64,000 bases of DNA from Alphaproteobacteria bacterium (lineage in GTDB: Bacteria > Pseudomonadota > Alphaproteobacteria > Bin95): the NCBI GenBank assembly GCA_022827685.1, contig JAJEIH010000078.1, positions 38,028 to 102,027 on the forward strand, in the 5' to 3' direction. The notes beneath the pieces are model-generated. The model saw nothing but the letters and a program-made list of their open reading frames with translations, did not search any database and was not told where the DNA came from. Positions 45,254 to 53,099 of this stretch are shown here, piece after piece (within the stretch, counting starts at the first letter, position 1; each line of letters opens with the position of its first letter). The translations under genes and the position numbers were made by a program.

Positions 45254-46663
45254 GTGACGCCCGAGGAATTCAGGGCCCACGCCCACCGCTTCGTGGACTG
45301 GATGGCCGACTACATGTCGGAGGTGGAGCGCCTGCCCGTCCGCGCGCAGACCCGTCCGGGCGAGGTGGCCTCGGCCCTGCCCCCGTCGCCGCCCGAGGCG
45401 GGCGAAGGCATGGAAGCCGTGTTCGCGGATTTCGAGCGCATCGTGATGCCGGGCATGACCCATTGGCAGCATCCGCGCTTCTTCGCCTATTTCCCGGCCA
45501 ACTCCAGCCCGCCTTCGGTGCTGGCGGAGATGCTGACGGCCGCGCTCGGCGCGCAATGCATGCTGTGGCAGACCTCGCCCGCCGCCACCGAGATGGAGAC
45601 CCGCATGCTGGACTGGCTGCGCCAGGCCATCGGCCTCCCGGAAGGCTTTGCGGGCACCATCCAGGACTCGGCCTCCTCGGCCATATTGTGCGCCCTGCTG
45701 ACGGCGCGCGAGCGCGCAACCGGAGGCGCCTCGAACGAGCACGGCCTCGCCGAAGCCGGCGCGGCGCCTGTCGTTTACACCTCGGACCAGGCCCATTCGG
45801 CCACCGAGAAGGGAGCGAAGATCGCCGGCTACGGCCGCCGGCATGTCCGGCTGGTAGAGACCGGCGACGATTTCGCGATGCGGGCGGATGCGCTCGATGC
45901 GGCGATTCACGCGGACAAGGCGGCCGGCCTCAGGCCCGCCTGCATCGTCGCGAGCCTCGGCACGACCGGCGTCGGCGCCATCGACCGGCTGGACGGGATC
46001 GGCGCCGTCGCCCGCGCCCATGACGTCTTCCTCCATATCGATGCCGCCTGGGCCGGCAGCGCGCTCATCTGCGAGGAGCACCGTTGGATGCTGCAGGGCA
46101 TCGAGGCCGTGGACAGTCTCGTCTTCAATCCGCACAAATGGCTGCTCACCAATTTCGACTGCTCGGCGCATTTCGTTCGCGACCCGGACGCGCTGGTCCG
46201 CACCCTTTCGATCCTCCCGGCCTATCTGCAAAGCCGGGAGGGAGGCGCCGTCATCGACTACCGCGACTGGAGCGTGCCGCTCGGCCGGCGTTTCCGCGCG
46301 CTCAAGCTCTGGTTCGTGCTGCGCAGCTACGGCCTCGCCGGCCTGCGCGAGCTGGTGCGGCGGCATATCGCGCTGGCCGAATGGCTCGAAGGCGAGATCG
46401 CGGCGCATCCGGAATTCGAGCTTATGGCTCCCAGGTCGCTGGCATTGCTGAATTTCCGCTATGCCCCTCAGGGGAACACAGCGCTTGACGGGTTGAACGA
46501 ACGGCTGCTGCACGCGATCAATGACGAAGGGCGCATCTACCTGACGCAGGGCAGCGTGAACGGGGCCTATGCGATTCGCGTCTCCATCGGGCAGACCGGC
46601 ACCGAACGCATCCATGTCGAGCAGGCCTGGGAGGCAATCCGTTCCGCCGCCGCCCGGCTTTAG
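45254..46663 (+). CDS. Pyridoxal-dependent decarboxylase (aromatic-L-amino-acid/group II)
   Basis: A 469-residue PLP enzyme starting at GTG 45254 (VTPEEFRAHAHRFVDWM). Group II signatures are PRFFAYFPANSSPPS, HIDAAWAGSALIC with the PLP-contacting Asp, and the Schiff-base lysine in FNPHKWLLTNFDCS. It probably decarboxylates tryptophan, tyrosine, DOPA or a similar amino acid to the amine. The downstream flank (46664-47435) carries a strong promoter and no gene. Confidence 0.9.
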   Translation: MTPEEFRAHAHRFVDWMADYMSEVERLPVRAQTRPGEVASALPPSPPEAGEGMEAVFADFERIVMPGMTHWQHPRFFAYFPANSSPPSVLAEMLTAALGAQCMLWQTSPAATEMETRMLDWLRQAIGLPEGFAGTIQDSASSAILCALLTARERATGGASNEHGLAEAGAAPVVYTSDQAHSATEKGAKIAGYGRRHVRLVETGDDFAMRADALDAAIHADKAAGLRPACIVASLGTTGVGAIDRLDGIGAVARAHDVFLHIDAAWAGSALICEEHRWMLQGIEAVDSLVFNPHKWLLTNFDCSAHFVRDPDALVRTLSILPAYLQSREGGAVIDYRDWSVPLGRRFRALKLWFVLRSYGLAGLRELVRRHIALAEWLEGEIAAHPEFELMAPRSLALLNFRYAPQGNTALDGLNERLLHAINDEGRIYLTQGSVNGAYAIRVSIGQTGTERIHVEQAWEAIRSAAARL

Positions 46664-46731
46664 GCGTGGCCGGCAGGTGCTCGAAATCTGAAAAAAATCT
46701 AATGTAATTGCTTTTTGTTCGTAATTTGGGC

Positions 46732-46758
46732 TTGACATCTGGCGGATTGTGCTATGAT
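46732..46758 (+). promoter_or_regulatory. Strong sigma70-type promoter with extended -10, no gene assigned
   Basis: A perfect TTGACA (46732-46737) is followed after 15 bp by TATGAT (46753-46758), preceded by TGC, an extended -10. The spacer is 1-2 bp short of ideal. It reads into the + strand of a convergent intergenic region in which no recognisable protein is encoded. Confidence 0.65.
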
Positions 46759-46764
46759 GGTCCC

Positions 46765-46988
46765 CAGGGAAGCGGCATCCGGAGCCGCGTCCCGGGCGTT
46801 GCGCGGCCGGGCGGCGCCACTTTCTGAAAACCCGTGAGAAGCCGACGGGAGAGGTGCGCCCTGCGTCTCGCGCGCGCAATCAGGCGCGCGAGCCGCGCCG
46901 CCGCGATACGCGCGCCGGCACGCGCACAGGCGCCCGCGCAGGATACGCGCGGAACAGGGACCCGCTCTCGGTCGGCAGAAGGAGGAAC
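46765..46988 (+). ncRNA. Candidate structured RNA or long leader (family unknown)
   Basis: The expected transcript begins about 46765 and opens with a hairpin (GGGA-A-GCGGC, loop ATCCGGA, GCCGC-G-TCCC; 46767-46793). Two more stems follow: CCCGT/ACGGG (46831-46849) and a 9-bp CTCGCGCGC/GCGCGCGAG (46867-46892). A strong AAGGAGG (46979-46985) precedes ATG 46990, whose frame soon runs into intergenic repeats. I do not recognise a riboswitch, 6S or tmRNA. The high GC makes chance stems likely, so confidence is low. Confidence 0.3.
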
Positions 46989-47076
46989 GATGAGGACAAC
47001 CGGCCCCCGCCGCGGCGCCGAACGCGGCGAACGTCACGAAAGGCGGCAATGCCGGCGGAAAGGCTTGCCCCCGCCG

Positions 47077-47132
47077 CTTCCGCTGACGCGAAAGCGGCCC
47101 CCCACCCAACCTCCCCCGCAAGCGGGAGAGGA
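47077..47132 (+). repeat. Intergenic direct repeat, copy 1
   Basis: Starts CTTCCGCTGACGCGAAAGCG and ends with a CCTCCCCCGC-AA-GCGGGAGAGG hairpin. A second copy at 47271-47325 matches at nearly all positions. The motif resembles widespread CCTCCCCCGC-type palindromic intergenic repeats of Alphaproteobacteria. Confidence 0.75.
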
Positions 47133-47203
47133 GCTTTCCCGCGGCGTTCGCCCGGCCTTCCAGCAGGCGGGAAGAGAGGAGTTCGGGCCGTCTCCGTTCT
47201 TCT

Positions 47204-47226
47204 CCCCTCCCGCTGGGCGGGAGGGG
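47204..47226. repeat. Perfect 10-bp hairpin between the two repeat copies
   Basis: CCCCTCCCGC (47204-47213), loop TGG, GCGGGAGGGG (47217-47226). It could terminate or insulate transcription from the convergent genes; no U-tract is visible. Confidence 0.6.
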
Positions 47227-47270
47227 CCGGGGGCGGGCCTCTCGGCGGGGCTTTGCCGGGTTTCGCCCGC

Positions 47271-47325
47271 CTTCCGCTGGCGCGTAAGCGGCCCCCGACC
47301 CGACCTCCCCCGCAAGCCAGGAGGA
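47271..47325 (+). repeat. Intergenic direct repeat, copy 2
   Basis: Starts CTTCCGCTGGCGCGTAAGCG and aligns along its length with 47077-47132, with a few substitutions and a 1-bp gap in the right arm of the hairpin. Followed by a purine-rich GGAGGAAG. Confidence 0.75.
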
Positions 47326-47380
47326 AGTCAAAGAACGGAGAGCGTTATGCCCGAATCGGCTACGGATTATGCGCTGTCCG

Positions 47381-47405
47381 CATGCAGATCATGACATTTC
47401 ATGAC
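47381..47405 (+). repeat. CATGAC 10-bp-phased repeat, locus 1
   Basis: CATGCA at 47381, CATGAC at 47390 and CATGAC at 47400: the last two are exactly 10 bp apart. The 25-bp string is matched at 23 positions by the reverse complement of 63667-63691. It lies 31 bp beyond the tusA stop, in non-coding DNA. Confidence 0.75.
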
Positions 47406-47435
47406 ACACCGCGCGGGGTCTCTGCCGGCGGGGGC

Positions 47436-47660
47436 CTATCCGGCTCTGGCGATCACGAACCGGTAGGGCGCGTCCGCTTCCTGGGCTTCAACGATGTCAT
47501 GGCCTTCCGTGGCGCAGAAATGGCGCATGTCTATGGGCGAGGCCGGGTCGTCGGTCAGCACTTCCAGCCGGTCGCCCGGCGCCATCGCCCTGAGGCGCTT
47601 GCGGGCCCGCAGGACCGGGATCGGACAGCGCAGGCCCGTGGCGTCCAGCAGGTCGGCCAT
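47436..47660 (-). CDS. TusA-family sulfurtransferase/sulfur carrier protein
   Basis: A 74-residue TusA/SirA-fold protein with the persulfide-carrying cysteine in LDATGLRCPIPVL (Cys12). Such proteins pass sulfane sulfur for tRNA thiolation or sulfur oxidation. It lies 3 bp downstream of an MBL-fold persulfide-dioxygenase-like gene on the same strand, so a joint role in sulfane-sulfur handling is likely rather than the E. coli tRNA pathway alone. Confidence 0.9.
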   Translation of the reverse strand: MADLLDATGLRCPIPVLRARKRLRAMAPGDRLEVLTDDPASPIDMRHFCATEGHDIVEAQEADAPYRFVIARAG

Positions 47661-47663
47661 GGG

Positions 47664-48530
47664 TCAGAAGGCGTTGAGCGGGATCTTGAGATAGGCGCGG
47701 CCGTTGCTTTCCGGCTCCGGCAGGTCGCCGCCGCGCATGTTCACCTGGATCGAAGGCAGCAGCAGCGCCGGCACATCCAGCACCTTGTCCCGCTCGGTGC
47801 GCATGGCGACGAAGGCCTGCTCGTCGATGCCGTCGCGCACATGCCGGTTCGCCCTGCGCTCCTCCTCCACCGTCGTCTCCCACGCGACCTCGCGCCCGCC
47901 CGGCGCGTAGTCGTGCCCGACGAAGACGCGCGTTTCGGGCGGCAGCGACAGGATGCGGCGCGCCGAGCGGTAGAGCGCCGCCGCGTCGCCGCCCGGAAAG
48001 TCGCAGCGCGCCGTGCCGAAATCCGGCATGAAGACCGTGTCGCCGGTGAACGCGGCATCGCCGATGACATAGGTGACGCAGGCGGGCGTGTGGCCCGGCG
48101 TGTGCAGCACCCGCGCCGGCACCTGCCCTACCTGGAACCGCTCCTCGTCACCGAACAGCCAATCGAACTGCGAGCCGTCCGTCAGGAACTCCGGCGGCAG
48201 GTTGTAGATGTCCTTGAAGACCGCCTGCACATCGACGATGTGGCCGCCGATGGCTGTCCTGCCGCCGAGCGCCTGCTTCAGGAAGGCGCCCGCGCTCAGA
48301 TGGTCGGCATGCACATGGGTCTCGAGGATCCACTCAACGCTGAGGCCGCGCTCGCGAACCCGCGCGACAAGCCGCTCGGCGAAAGCCGTCTCCGTCCGCC
48401 CGGAATAGATGTCGTAATCGAGCACCGGATCGACGACGGCGGCCCGGCCGGTTTCCGGGCAGGCCACGATATAGCTCACCGTCGAACTCGGCTCGTGAAA
48501 CAGCGCCTCAACCAGCGGTCGTTCGGCCAA
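47664..48530 (-). CDS. MBL-fold metallo-hydrolase, persulfide dioxygenase (ETHE1/Blh)-like
   Basis: A 288-residue glyoxalase-II-like protein. Metal ligands appear in THVHADHLSAG, a central HTPGHTPAC, and the Asp in AAFTGDTVFMPDFGTARCDFPGG; the last block is diagnostic of the persulfide dioxygenase group. A late VFVGHDYAPGGRE completes the site. It would oxidise glutathione persulfide to sulfite. Pairing with TusA on the same strand supports a sulfur-detoxification role. Confidence 0.88.
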   Translation of the reverse strand: MAERPLVEALFHEPSSTVSYIVACPETGRAAVVDPVLDYDIYSGRTETAFAERLVARVRERGLSVEWILETHVHADHLSAGAFLKQALGGRTAIGGHIVDVQAVFKDIYNLPPEFLTDGSQFDWLFGDEERFQVGQVPARVLHTPGHTPACVTYVIGDAAFTGDTVFMPDFGTARCDFPGGDAAALYRSARRILSLPPETRVFVGHDYAPGGREVAWETTVEEERRANRHVRDGIDEQAFVAMRTERDKVLDVPALLLPSIQVNMRGGDLPEPESNGRAYLKIPLNAF

Positions 48531-48594
48531 GGGTCGCCCTCCCTCGGAGAGAGACGCTATCCTATACCGGATTCACAAACGGGAGAACGCATCC

Positions 48595-49347
48595 GTGACT
48601 GCGCCGCTGATCGATTACCGCTCCGAAGACGGTATCGCAACGATTACCCTCAACCGGCCCGAAAAGATGAATGCGCTCTCGAACGGGCTGGTCGCCGAAC
48701 TCATCCAGGCCTTCGAACGGTTGCAGGACGGCGACGACCGCGTCGCAATCCTGACCGGCGCCGGCGAGCGGGCCTTCTCCGTCGGCGCGGACCTGCGCGA
48801 CCCGCCCCGCGACCCGGAACTCTGGGAGTGCATGCCGGGCGTGGGCGTGATGGTGGACAAGCCGATCATCGCCGCCGTCCACGGCTATTGCGTCGGCGGG
48901 GCCTTCTGCCTGGTGGAGTTCTGCGACCTCGCCGTAGCCGACGAGACCGCGGATTTCTTCTATCCCGAGGCGCAGATCGGGTTCTGCGGCGGGCTCATCG
49001 CCGGCCTCGCAGCGCGCATCCCGCACAAGCTGGCGATGGAATTCATGATGACCGGAAAGCATTTCGACGGAGAACGCGCCGCCGAGATCGGCATGGTCAA
49101 CCGCGCCGTGCCGCGCGGCGAGCTGATGGCCGCGGCAAGGGACTACGCGACCATCCTCAGGGACAGCGCGCCGCTCGTGCTGCGGACGGTCAAGCGCTTC
49201 GTGCGCGATACCGTGGTCGCGCGCGGGCCCTCGGAGCTTCAGGCGCTGGCGCGGCGGGAGCTGCTTTCGATCAGCCGCAGCGAGGACCAGAAGGAAGGCG
49301 GGCGTGCGTTCCGCGAGAAGCGCAAGCCCATGTTCACCGGGCGATGA
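48595..49347 (+). CDS. Enoyl-CoA hydratase/isomerase family protein (crotonase)
   Basis: A 250-residue crotonase starting at GTG 48595. The acyl-CoA pocket is LTGAGERAFSVGADLRD and the oxyanion-hole region HGYCVGGAFCLVEFCD; the acidic catalytic position is in YPEAQIGFCGG. It hydrates or isomerises enoyl-CoA in beta-oxidation-like catabolism. Its stop overlaps the ATG of a second, frameshifted crotonase gene. Confidence 0.9.
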   Translation: MTAPLIDYRSEDGIATITLNRPEKMNALSNGLVAELIQAFERLQDGDDRVAILTGAGERAFSVGADLRDPPRDPELWECMPGVGVMVDKPIIAAVHGYCVGGAFCLVEFCDLAVADETADFFYPEAQIGFCGGLIAGLAARIPHKLAMEFMMTGKHFDGERAAEIGMVNRAVPRGELMAAARDYATILRDSAPLVLRTVKRFVRDTVVARGPSELQALARRELLSISRSEDQKEGGRAFREKRKPMFTGR

Positions 49348-50130
49348 GCGACGAGATCGTCTTCGAGGTCCGCGACAGGGTCGGCCTCATCCGCCTCAAC
49401 TGGCCGGAAAAGCTCAACGCCTTCACCAACGCCATGCTCGAGGACTGGCTGGAAGCGCTGGACGAGGCGGAGGCGCGAGGATGTGCGCTGCCTCGTCATC
49501 ACCGGCACCGGGCGCGGCTTCACCACAGGCGGCGATGTTTCCACGATGGGAGGCGGGCAGGACAACAGCCCGAAGACCACGAAGGACCGCATCTGGGAGA
49601 CGATCCAGGCGGTACCGAAGCGCCTCGCCGGCATGGATACGCCGACGATCGCGGCCGTCAACGGCGTCGCGACCGGCGGCGGCGTGGATGTAGCGCTCGC
49701 CTGCGACATAAGGGTCTGCGCCGCCTCTGCCCGCTTCGCCGAAACCTATTCCCGGTTGGGACTCATTCCCGGCGCAGGCGGGGCGTATTTCCTGCCCCGC
49801 ACCGTGGGCGTAGCCCGCGCGCTGGAGCTGCTCTGGACAGCGGAGTTCATCGACGCGGAGACGGCCGAGCGCATCGGGCTCGTCAACCATGTCTATCCGG
49901 ACGATAGCTTCCTCGACGACGCGATGGCGCTTGCCGGCCGCATCGCCGCCGCCGCTCCGCTCTCGGTGCGCTACATCAAGCGGACGGTCTATCGCTCGCT
50001 CGCCACCGACATGCTGACCAGCTTCGACCTCGTGTCCTCGCACATGACGGTCGTGCGGTCGTCCGAAGACCACGTCGAAGCCGTGGCGGCTTTCCGCGAA
50101 AAGCGCACGCCCGACTTCAAGGGCCGGTGA
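49344..50130 (+). pseudogene. Enoyl-CoA hydratase/isomerase gene with a frameshift
   Basis: From ATG 49344 the frame encodes a normal crotonase start (VGLIRLNWPEKLNAFTNAML), but near 49475-49482 it shifts. The rest continues in the +1 frame as VRCLVITGTGRGFTTGGDVS through to RTPDFKGR at 50130, with GVATGGGVDVALACDIR and LGLIPGAGGAYF intact. One extra base or two missing bases after EAEAR restores a complete protein of about 261 residues. Everything else looks functional, so a sequencing error or a very recent mutation is likely. It overlaps the upstream crotonase stop by 4 bp. Confidence 0.85.
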
Positions 50131-50157
50131 CGGTCCCCGCCTGCGGCCGCACCGGAA

Positions 50158-50193
50158 CATGACACTTCATGACATCCCATGACACTTCATGAC
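50158..50193 (+). repeat. CATGAC 10-bp-phased repeat, locus 2 (four units)
   Basis: CATGAC occurs at 50158, 50168, 50178 and 50188, exactly one helical turn apart, with variable 4-bp spacers (ACTT, ATCC, ACTT). It lies 28 bp after the frameshifted crotonase and 79 bp before the RraA-family start, so it could be an operator array for the latter. Confidence 0.85.
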
Positions 50194-50271
50194 GCCCCTG
50201 CCCTTCCGGCACCCTCCGGCGCGGGGCATAGTCGCCGCTCCGATTGCCGCTTCCACCAGGAGACCTGAACC

Positions 50272-50979
50272 TTGTCCAAGCTGACCGAACAGGACCTTGC
50301 CGCCCTTCGCGCCCTCGACACGCCCACGATCTGCAACGCGCTCGAGGTCGTGGCCGGCAGCCGGCTGAACACCGGCTTCACCGTCGAGCCGCTGGTCTGC
50401 CCCTTCCCGGACCTGCCGCCGATCGTCGGCTATGCGCGCACCGGCTCCATACGCTCGCAGTTCCCGAGCGCCGTGGGCGGCGACGACGCCGCGAAGCTGC
50501 GCGTCTCCTATTACGACTATGTCGCCCATGGCGGCCCCGCGCCGCAGATCGTGGTGCTGCAGGACCTCGACGGACCGCGCGCCGGCTTCGGCGCTTTCTG
50601 GGGCGAGGTAAACTCCAACATCCACAAGGCGCTCGGCTGCCTCGGCGTCGTCACCGACGGCTGCATCCGCGACATTCCGGACTGGGCGGACGGCTTCCAG
50701 GCCGTCGCCGGCTCCATCAAGCCCGCGCACGCCCATGTGCATGTGGTGAGCTATGGCGGGCAGGTGAGCGTCGCCGGCATGGTCGTCAACGACGGCGACC
50801 TTGTGCATGCGGACCAGCACGGCGCGGCGGTCATTCCGATCGACCAGGCGCGCGAGGTGCCGAAGGCGGCGGCCGAGGTGGCGGCCAAGGAGAAAATCGT
50901 GCTGGATGTCTGCCGCGGCTCCGGCTTCACCTTCGAAAAGCTGAAACGCGCCATGCTCGGCCCCGAAGACGTGCACTGA
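50272..50979 (+). CDS. RraA family protein (HMG/CHA aldolase-like fold)
   Basis: A 235-residue RraA-fold protein: LDTPTICNALE start, GPRAGFGAFWGEVNSNIHKALGCLGVVTDGCIRD core with the metal/pyruvate-binding Arg-Asp, and VNDGDLVHADQHGAAVIP. In catabolic settings these are class II 4-hydroxy-4-methyl-2-oxoglutarate/oxaloacetate aldolases rather than RNase E inhibitors. TTG start 50272 follows CCAGGAGACC. The context with crotonases, SDRs and a ring dioxygenase favours an aldolase or related role. Confidence 0.85.
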   Translation: MSKLTEQDLAALRALDTPTICNALEVVAGSRLNTGFTVEPLVCPFPDLPPIVGYARTGSIRSQFPSAVGGDDAAKLRVSYYDYVAHGGPAPQIVVLQDLDGPRAGFGAFWGEVNSNIHKALGCLGVVTDGCIRDIPDWADGFQAVAGSIKPAHAHVHVVSYGGQVSVAGMVVNDGDLVHADQHGAAVIPIDQAREVPKAAAEVAAKEKIVLDVCRGSGFTFEKLKRAMLGPEDVH

Positions 50980-50999
50980 GGGCGCGGGGGCCCCGCGCC

Positions 51000-51518
51000 A
51001 TGCGCCTTCCCCTCCTGCCGCTGGCCGTGATGGCCGGGCTGGTCGCGCTCTCCAATGTGCTCGTCCAGTATCCGATCAATGACTGGCTGACCTGGGGCGC
51101 GTTCACCTACCCGGTCTGCTTCCTGGTCACGGACCTCACCAACCGGATGCACGGCGCGGCGACGGCGCGGCGGGTCGTCTATGTCGGCTTCGCCGCGGCT
51201 GTCCTGCTGTCCATCGTTCTGGCGACGCCGCGCATCGCGGTCGCCTCGGGCCTGGCCTTCCTGGTCGCGCAGCTGCTGGACGTCACGATCTTCGACCGGA
51301 TGCGGGAGCAAGCCTGGTGGCAGGCGCCGCTCGTATCCTCGATGCTCGGCTCGGCGGTCGATACAGCGCTGTTCTTCTCGATCGCCTTCTACGGCACGGA
51401 CGTGCCCTGGGTCACGCTCGGGATCGGGGATTTCTTCTGGAAGGCCGCCTTCGCCCTCGCCATGCTGATTCCGTTCCGGCTGCTGATGCCGGCAACGGCC
51501 GGGCGGGTCGCTCAGTAG
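51000..51518 (+). CDS. Queuosine precursor transporter (YhhQ/VUT family)
   Basis: A 172-residue membrane protein with about five hydrophobic segments. The family motif VCFLVTDLTNRMHGAATARRVVYVG is at about residues 40-64 and APLVSSMLGSAVDTALFFSIAF follows. YhhQ imports preQ0/preQ1 for tRNA queuosine synthesis. It is 20 bp downstream of the RraA gene and convergent (7-bp overlap) with the SDR at 51512. Confidence 0.88.
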   Translation: MRLPLLPLAVMAGLVALSNVLVQYPINDWLTWGAFTYPVCFLVTDLTNRMHGAATARRVVYVGFAAAVLLSIVLATPRIAVASGLAFLVAQLLDVTIFDRMREQAWWQAPLVSSMLGSAVDTALFFSIAFYGTDVPWVTLGIGDFFWKAAFALAMLIPFRLLMPATAGRVAQ

Positions 51519-52270
51519 TGGGAGACGCCGCCTTCCGCCGGAATGACCGCGCCATTGACCATGCGCGACTCGTCCGAGGCCAGGAAGAGCCCGATATTCG
51601 CAATGTCCTCCGGCGGGCCAATGCTGAACGGATAGCTCTCGAAAGTCGCGAAGGGCCCTTCCTTCGGGCGCTCCCCGCCGGGCCCCGGATAGCGCGCAAG
51701 GATGCGCTCGGTCAGGATGAGTCCGGGGCAGATGACATTGGCGCGCACGCCCTCGTCGGAATAGGAGCCGGCGAGCGAGCGGGTGAAGGAGATCAGCCCG
51801 CCCTTCGCCGCCGAATAGACATGGCTGGGAACGAAACCGCGCAGGGCCGCGACCGAGGAGATGTTGATGACGGCCCCGCCGCCGCCCGCGATCATGTGCG
51901 GCACGAAATGGCGGCACATCAGCATCGGGCCCTTGAGGTCGAGCGGGATCGTGCGGTCCCAGACTTCGAGATCGACCTCGTGGATCTTCGTGTCCTCGGG
52001 GACCGACCCGCCGGCGCAGTTGAACAGGATGTCGATGCGCCCGAACTCGGCCATCGCCGCCGCCGCGCAGGCCGCGGCAGAGGCATCGTCGGTCACGTCG
52101 GTGCGGTGGAAGACTGCGCCGGTTTCGGCTGCCGTTGCAGCGCCCGACGCCTCGTCGATCTCCGCCGCCATCACCTTCGCGCCTTCGCGAATGAAGAGTC
52201 CGGTGGCCGCTTTGGCGATTCCGGTTCCAGCTCCGGTAATCACCGCGGTCTTGCCTTCAAGCCGTCCCAT
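51512..52270 (-). CDS. SDR family oxidoreductase, tandem copy A
   Basis: A 252-residue SDR (start ATG 52270, MGRLEGKTAVITGAGTGIA). The cofactor loop is TGAGTGIA, NNAG is replaced by NCAG (ILFNCAGGSV), and the catalytic YSAAK is intact. It is nearly identical in layout and wording to the neighbouring copy B, so it is a recent tandem duplicate. Copy B begins upstream on the same strand, 30 bp away. The two probably act on related hydroxy/keto substrates of the cluster. Confidence 0.92.
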   Translation of the reverse strand: MGRLEGKTAVITGAGTGIAKAATGLFIREGAKVMAAEIDEASGAATAAETGAVFHRTDVTDDASAAACAAAAMAEFGRIDILFNCAGGSVPEDTKIHEVDLEVWDRTIPLDLKGPMLMCRHFVPHMIAGGGGAVINISSVAALRGFVPSHVYSAAKGGLISFTRSLAGSYSDEGVRANVICPGLILTERILARYPGPGGERPKEGPFATFESYPFSIGPPEDIANIGLFLASDESRMVNGAVIPAEGGVSHY

Positions 52271-52300
52271 CTCCTGCACTCCTCTTCCTGTCCGCGCCCG

Positions 52301-53059
52301 TCAGTATGCGGAGATACCGCCCTCCGCCGGGATGACCGCGCCGTTGACCATGCGCGACTCGTCCGATGCGAGGAAGAGCCCGATATTGGCGATGTCTTCG
52401 GGCTGGCCGACGCCGAACGGATACGATTCGAATGTGGAGACCGATCCCTCCCGCGGCCGCTCCTCGTTCGGCTGGCGGTAGCGGGCGCGTATGCGCTCGG
52501 TCAGGATGAGGCCCGGGCAGATCACATTGGCTCGCACGCCCTCGTCCGAATAGGAGCCCGCCAGCGAGCGGGTGAAGGAAATCAGGCCGCCCTTCGCGGC
52601 GGAATAGATATGCGCCGGATGGTTGCCGCGCAGCGCCACCACCGAGGAGATGTTGATGACGGCCCCGCCGCCGCCCGCGATCATGTTCGGAATCGCATGC
52701 CGGCACATCAGCATCGGCCCCTGAAGGTCGAGCGGAATGGTGCGGTTCCAGACATCAAGGTCGACTTCGTGAATCTTCGTGTCCTCGACCACCGACCCGC
52801 CGGCGCAGTTGAACAGGATGTCGATGCGCCCGAACTCGGCCATCGCCGCTGCCGCGCAGGCCGCGGCAGAGGAGTCGTCAGTTACATCGGTACGGTGGAA
52901 GGCGGCGCCGGTCTCTTCCGCCGTCGCGGCGCCCGCCGCTTCGTCGATTTCCGCTACCATCACCTTCGCGCCCTCGCGGATGAAGATTCCGGTGGCCACT
53001 CTGGCAATCCCGGACCCCGCGCCGGTAATGATTGCGGCCTTGCCCTCAAGGCGTCCCAT
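52301..53059 (-). CDS. SDR family oxidoreductase, tandem copy B
   Basis: A 252-residue paralogue of copy A with the same FNCAGGSV, ISSVVALRG and YSAAKGGLISFTRSLAGSY blocks; the TGAGSGIA cofactor loop and YSAAK are intact. Divergence from copy A is concentrated near the C-terminal substrate loop (residues about 195-215, GLILTERIRARYRQPNEER), suggesting altered specificity. Start ATG 53059 is preceded by GGAGGAAAGCAAG. It is divergent from the selenoprotein gene, with only 40 bp between starts. Confidence 0.92.
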   Translation of the reverse strand: MGRLEGKAAIITGAGSGIARVATGIFIREGAKVMVAEIDEAAGAATAEETGAAFHRTDVTDDSSAAACAAAAMAEFGRIDILFNCAGGSVVEDTKIHEVDLDVWNRTIPLDLQGPMLMCRHAIPNMIAGGGGAVINISSVVALRGNHPAHIYSAAKGGLISFTRSLAGSYSDEGVRANVICPGLILTERIRARYRQPNEERPREGSVSTFESYPFGVGQPEDIANIGLFLASDESRMVNGAVIPAEGGISAY

Positions 53060-53099
53060 CTCTTGCTTTCCTCCCGATCCGGGCGCTAGGGTCGCGCCC

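Noticed and set aside
46765..46988. Cobalamin, glycine or SAM riboswitch
   Set aside because: I compared the conserved core strings from memory and did not find the diagnostic boxes; only generic GC-rich hairpins remain.
46990..47394. A 134-residue gene starting behind AAGGAGG at 46990
   Set aside because: After about 25 residues the frame runs through both repeat copies, giving Pro/Arg-rich nonsense; kept only as an observation.
47389..50193. CATGAC arrays as a CRISPR
   Set aside because: Units are 6 bp at 10-bp spacing, far shorter than CRISPR repeats and spacers, and there are no cas genes.
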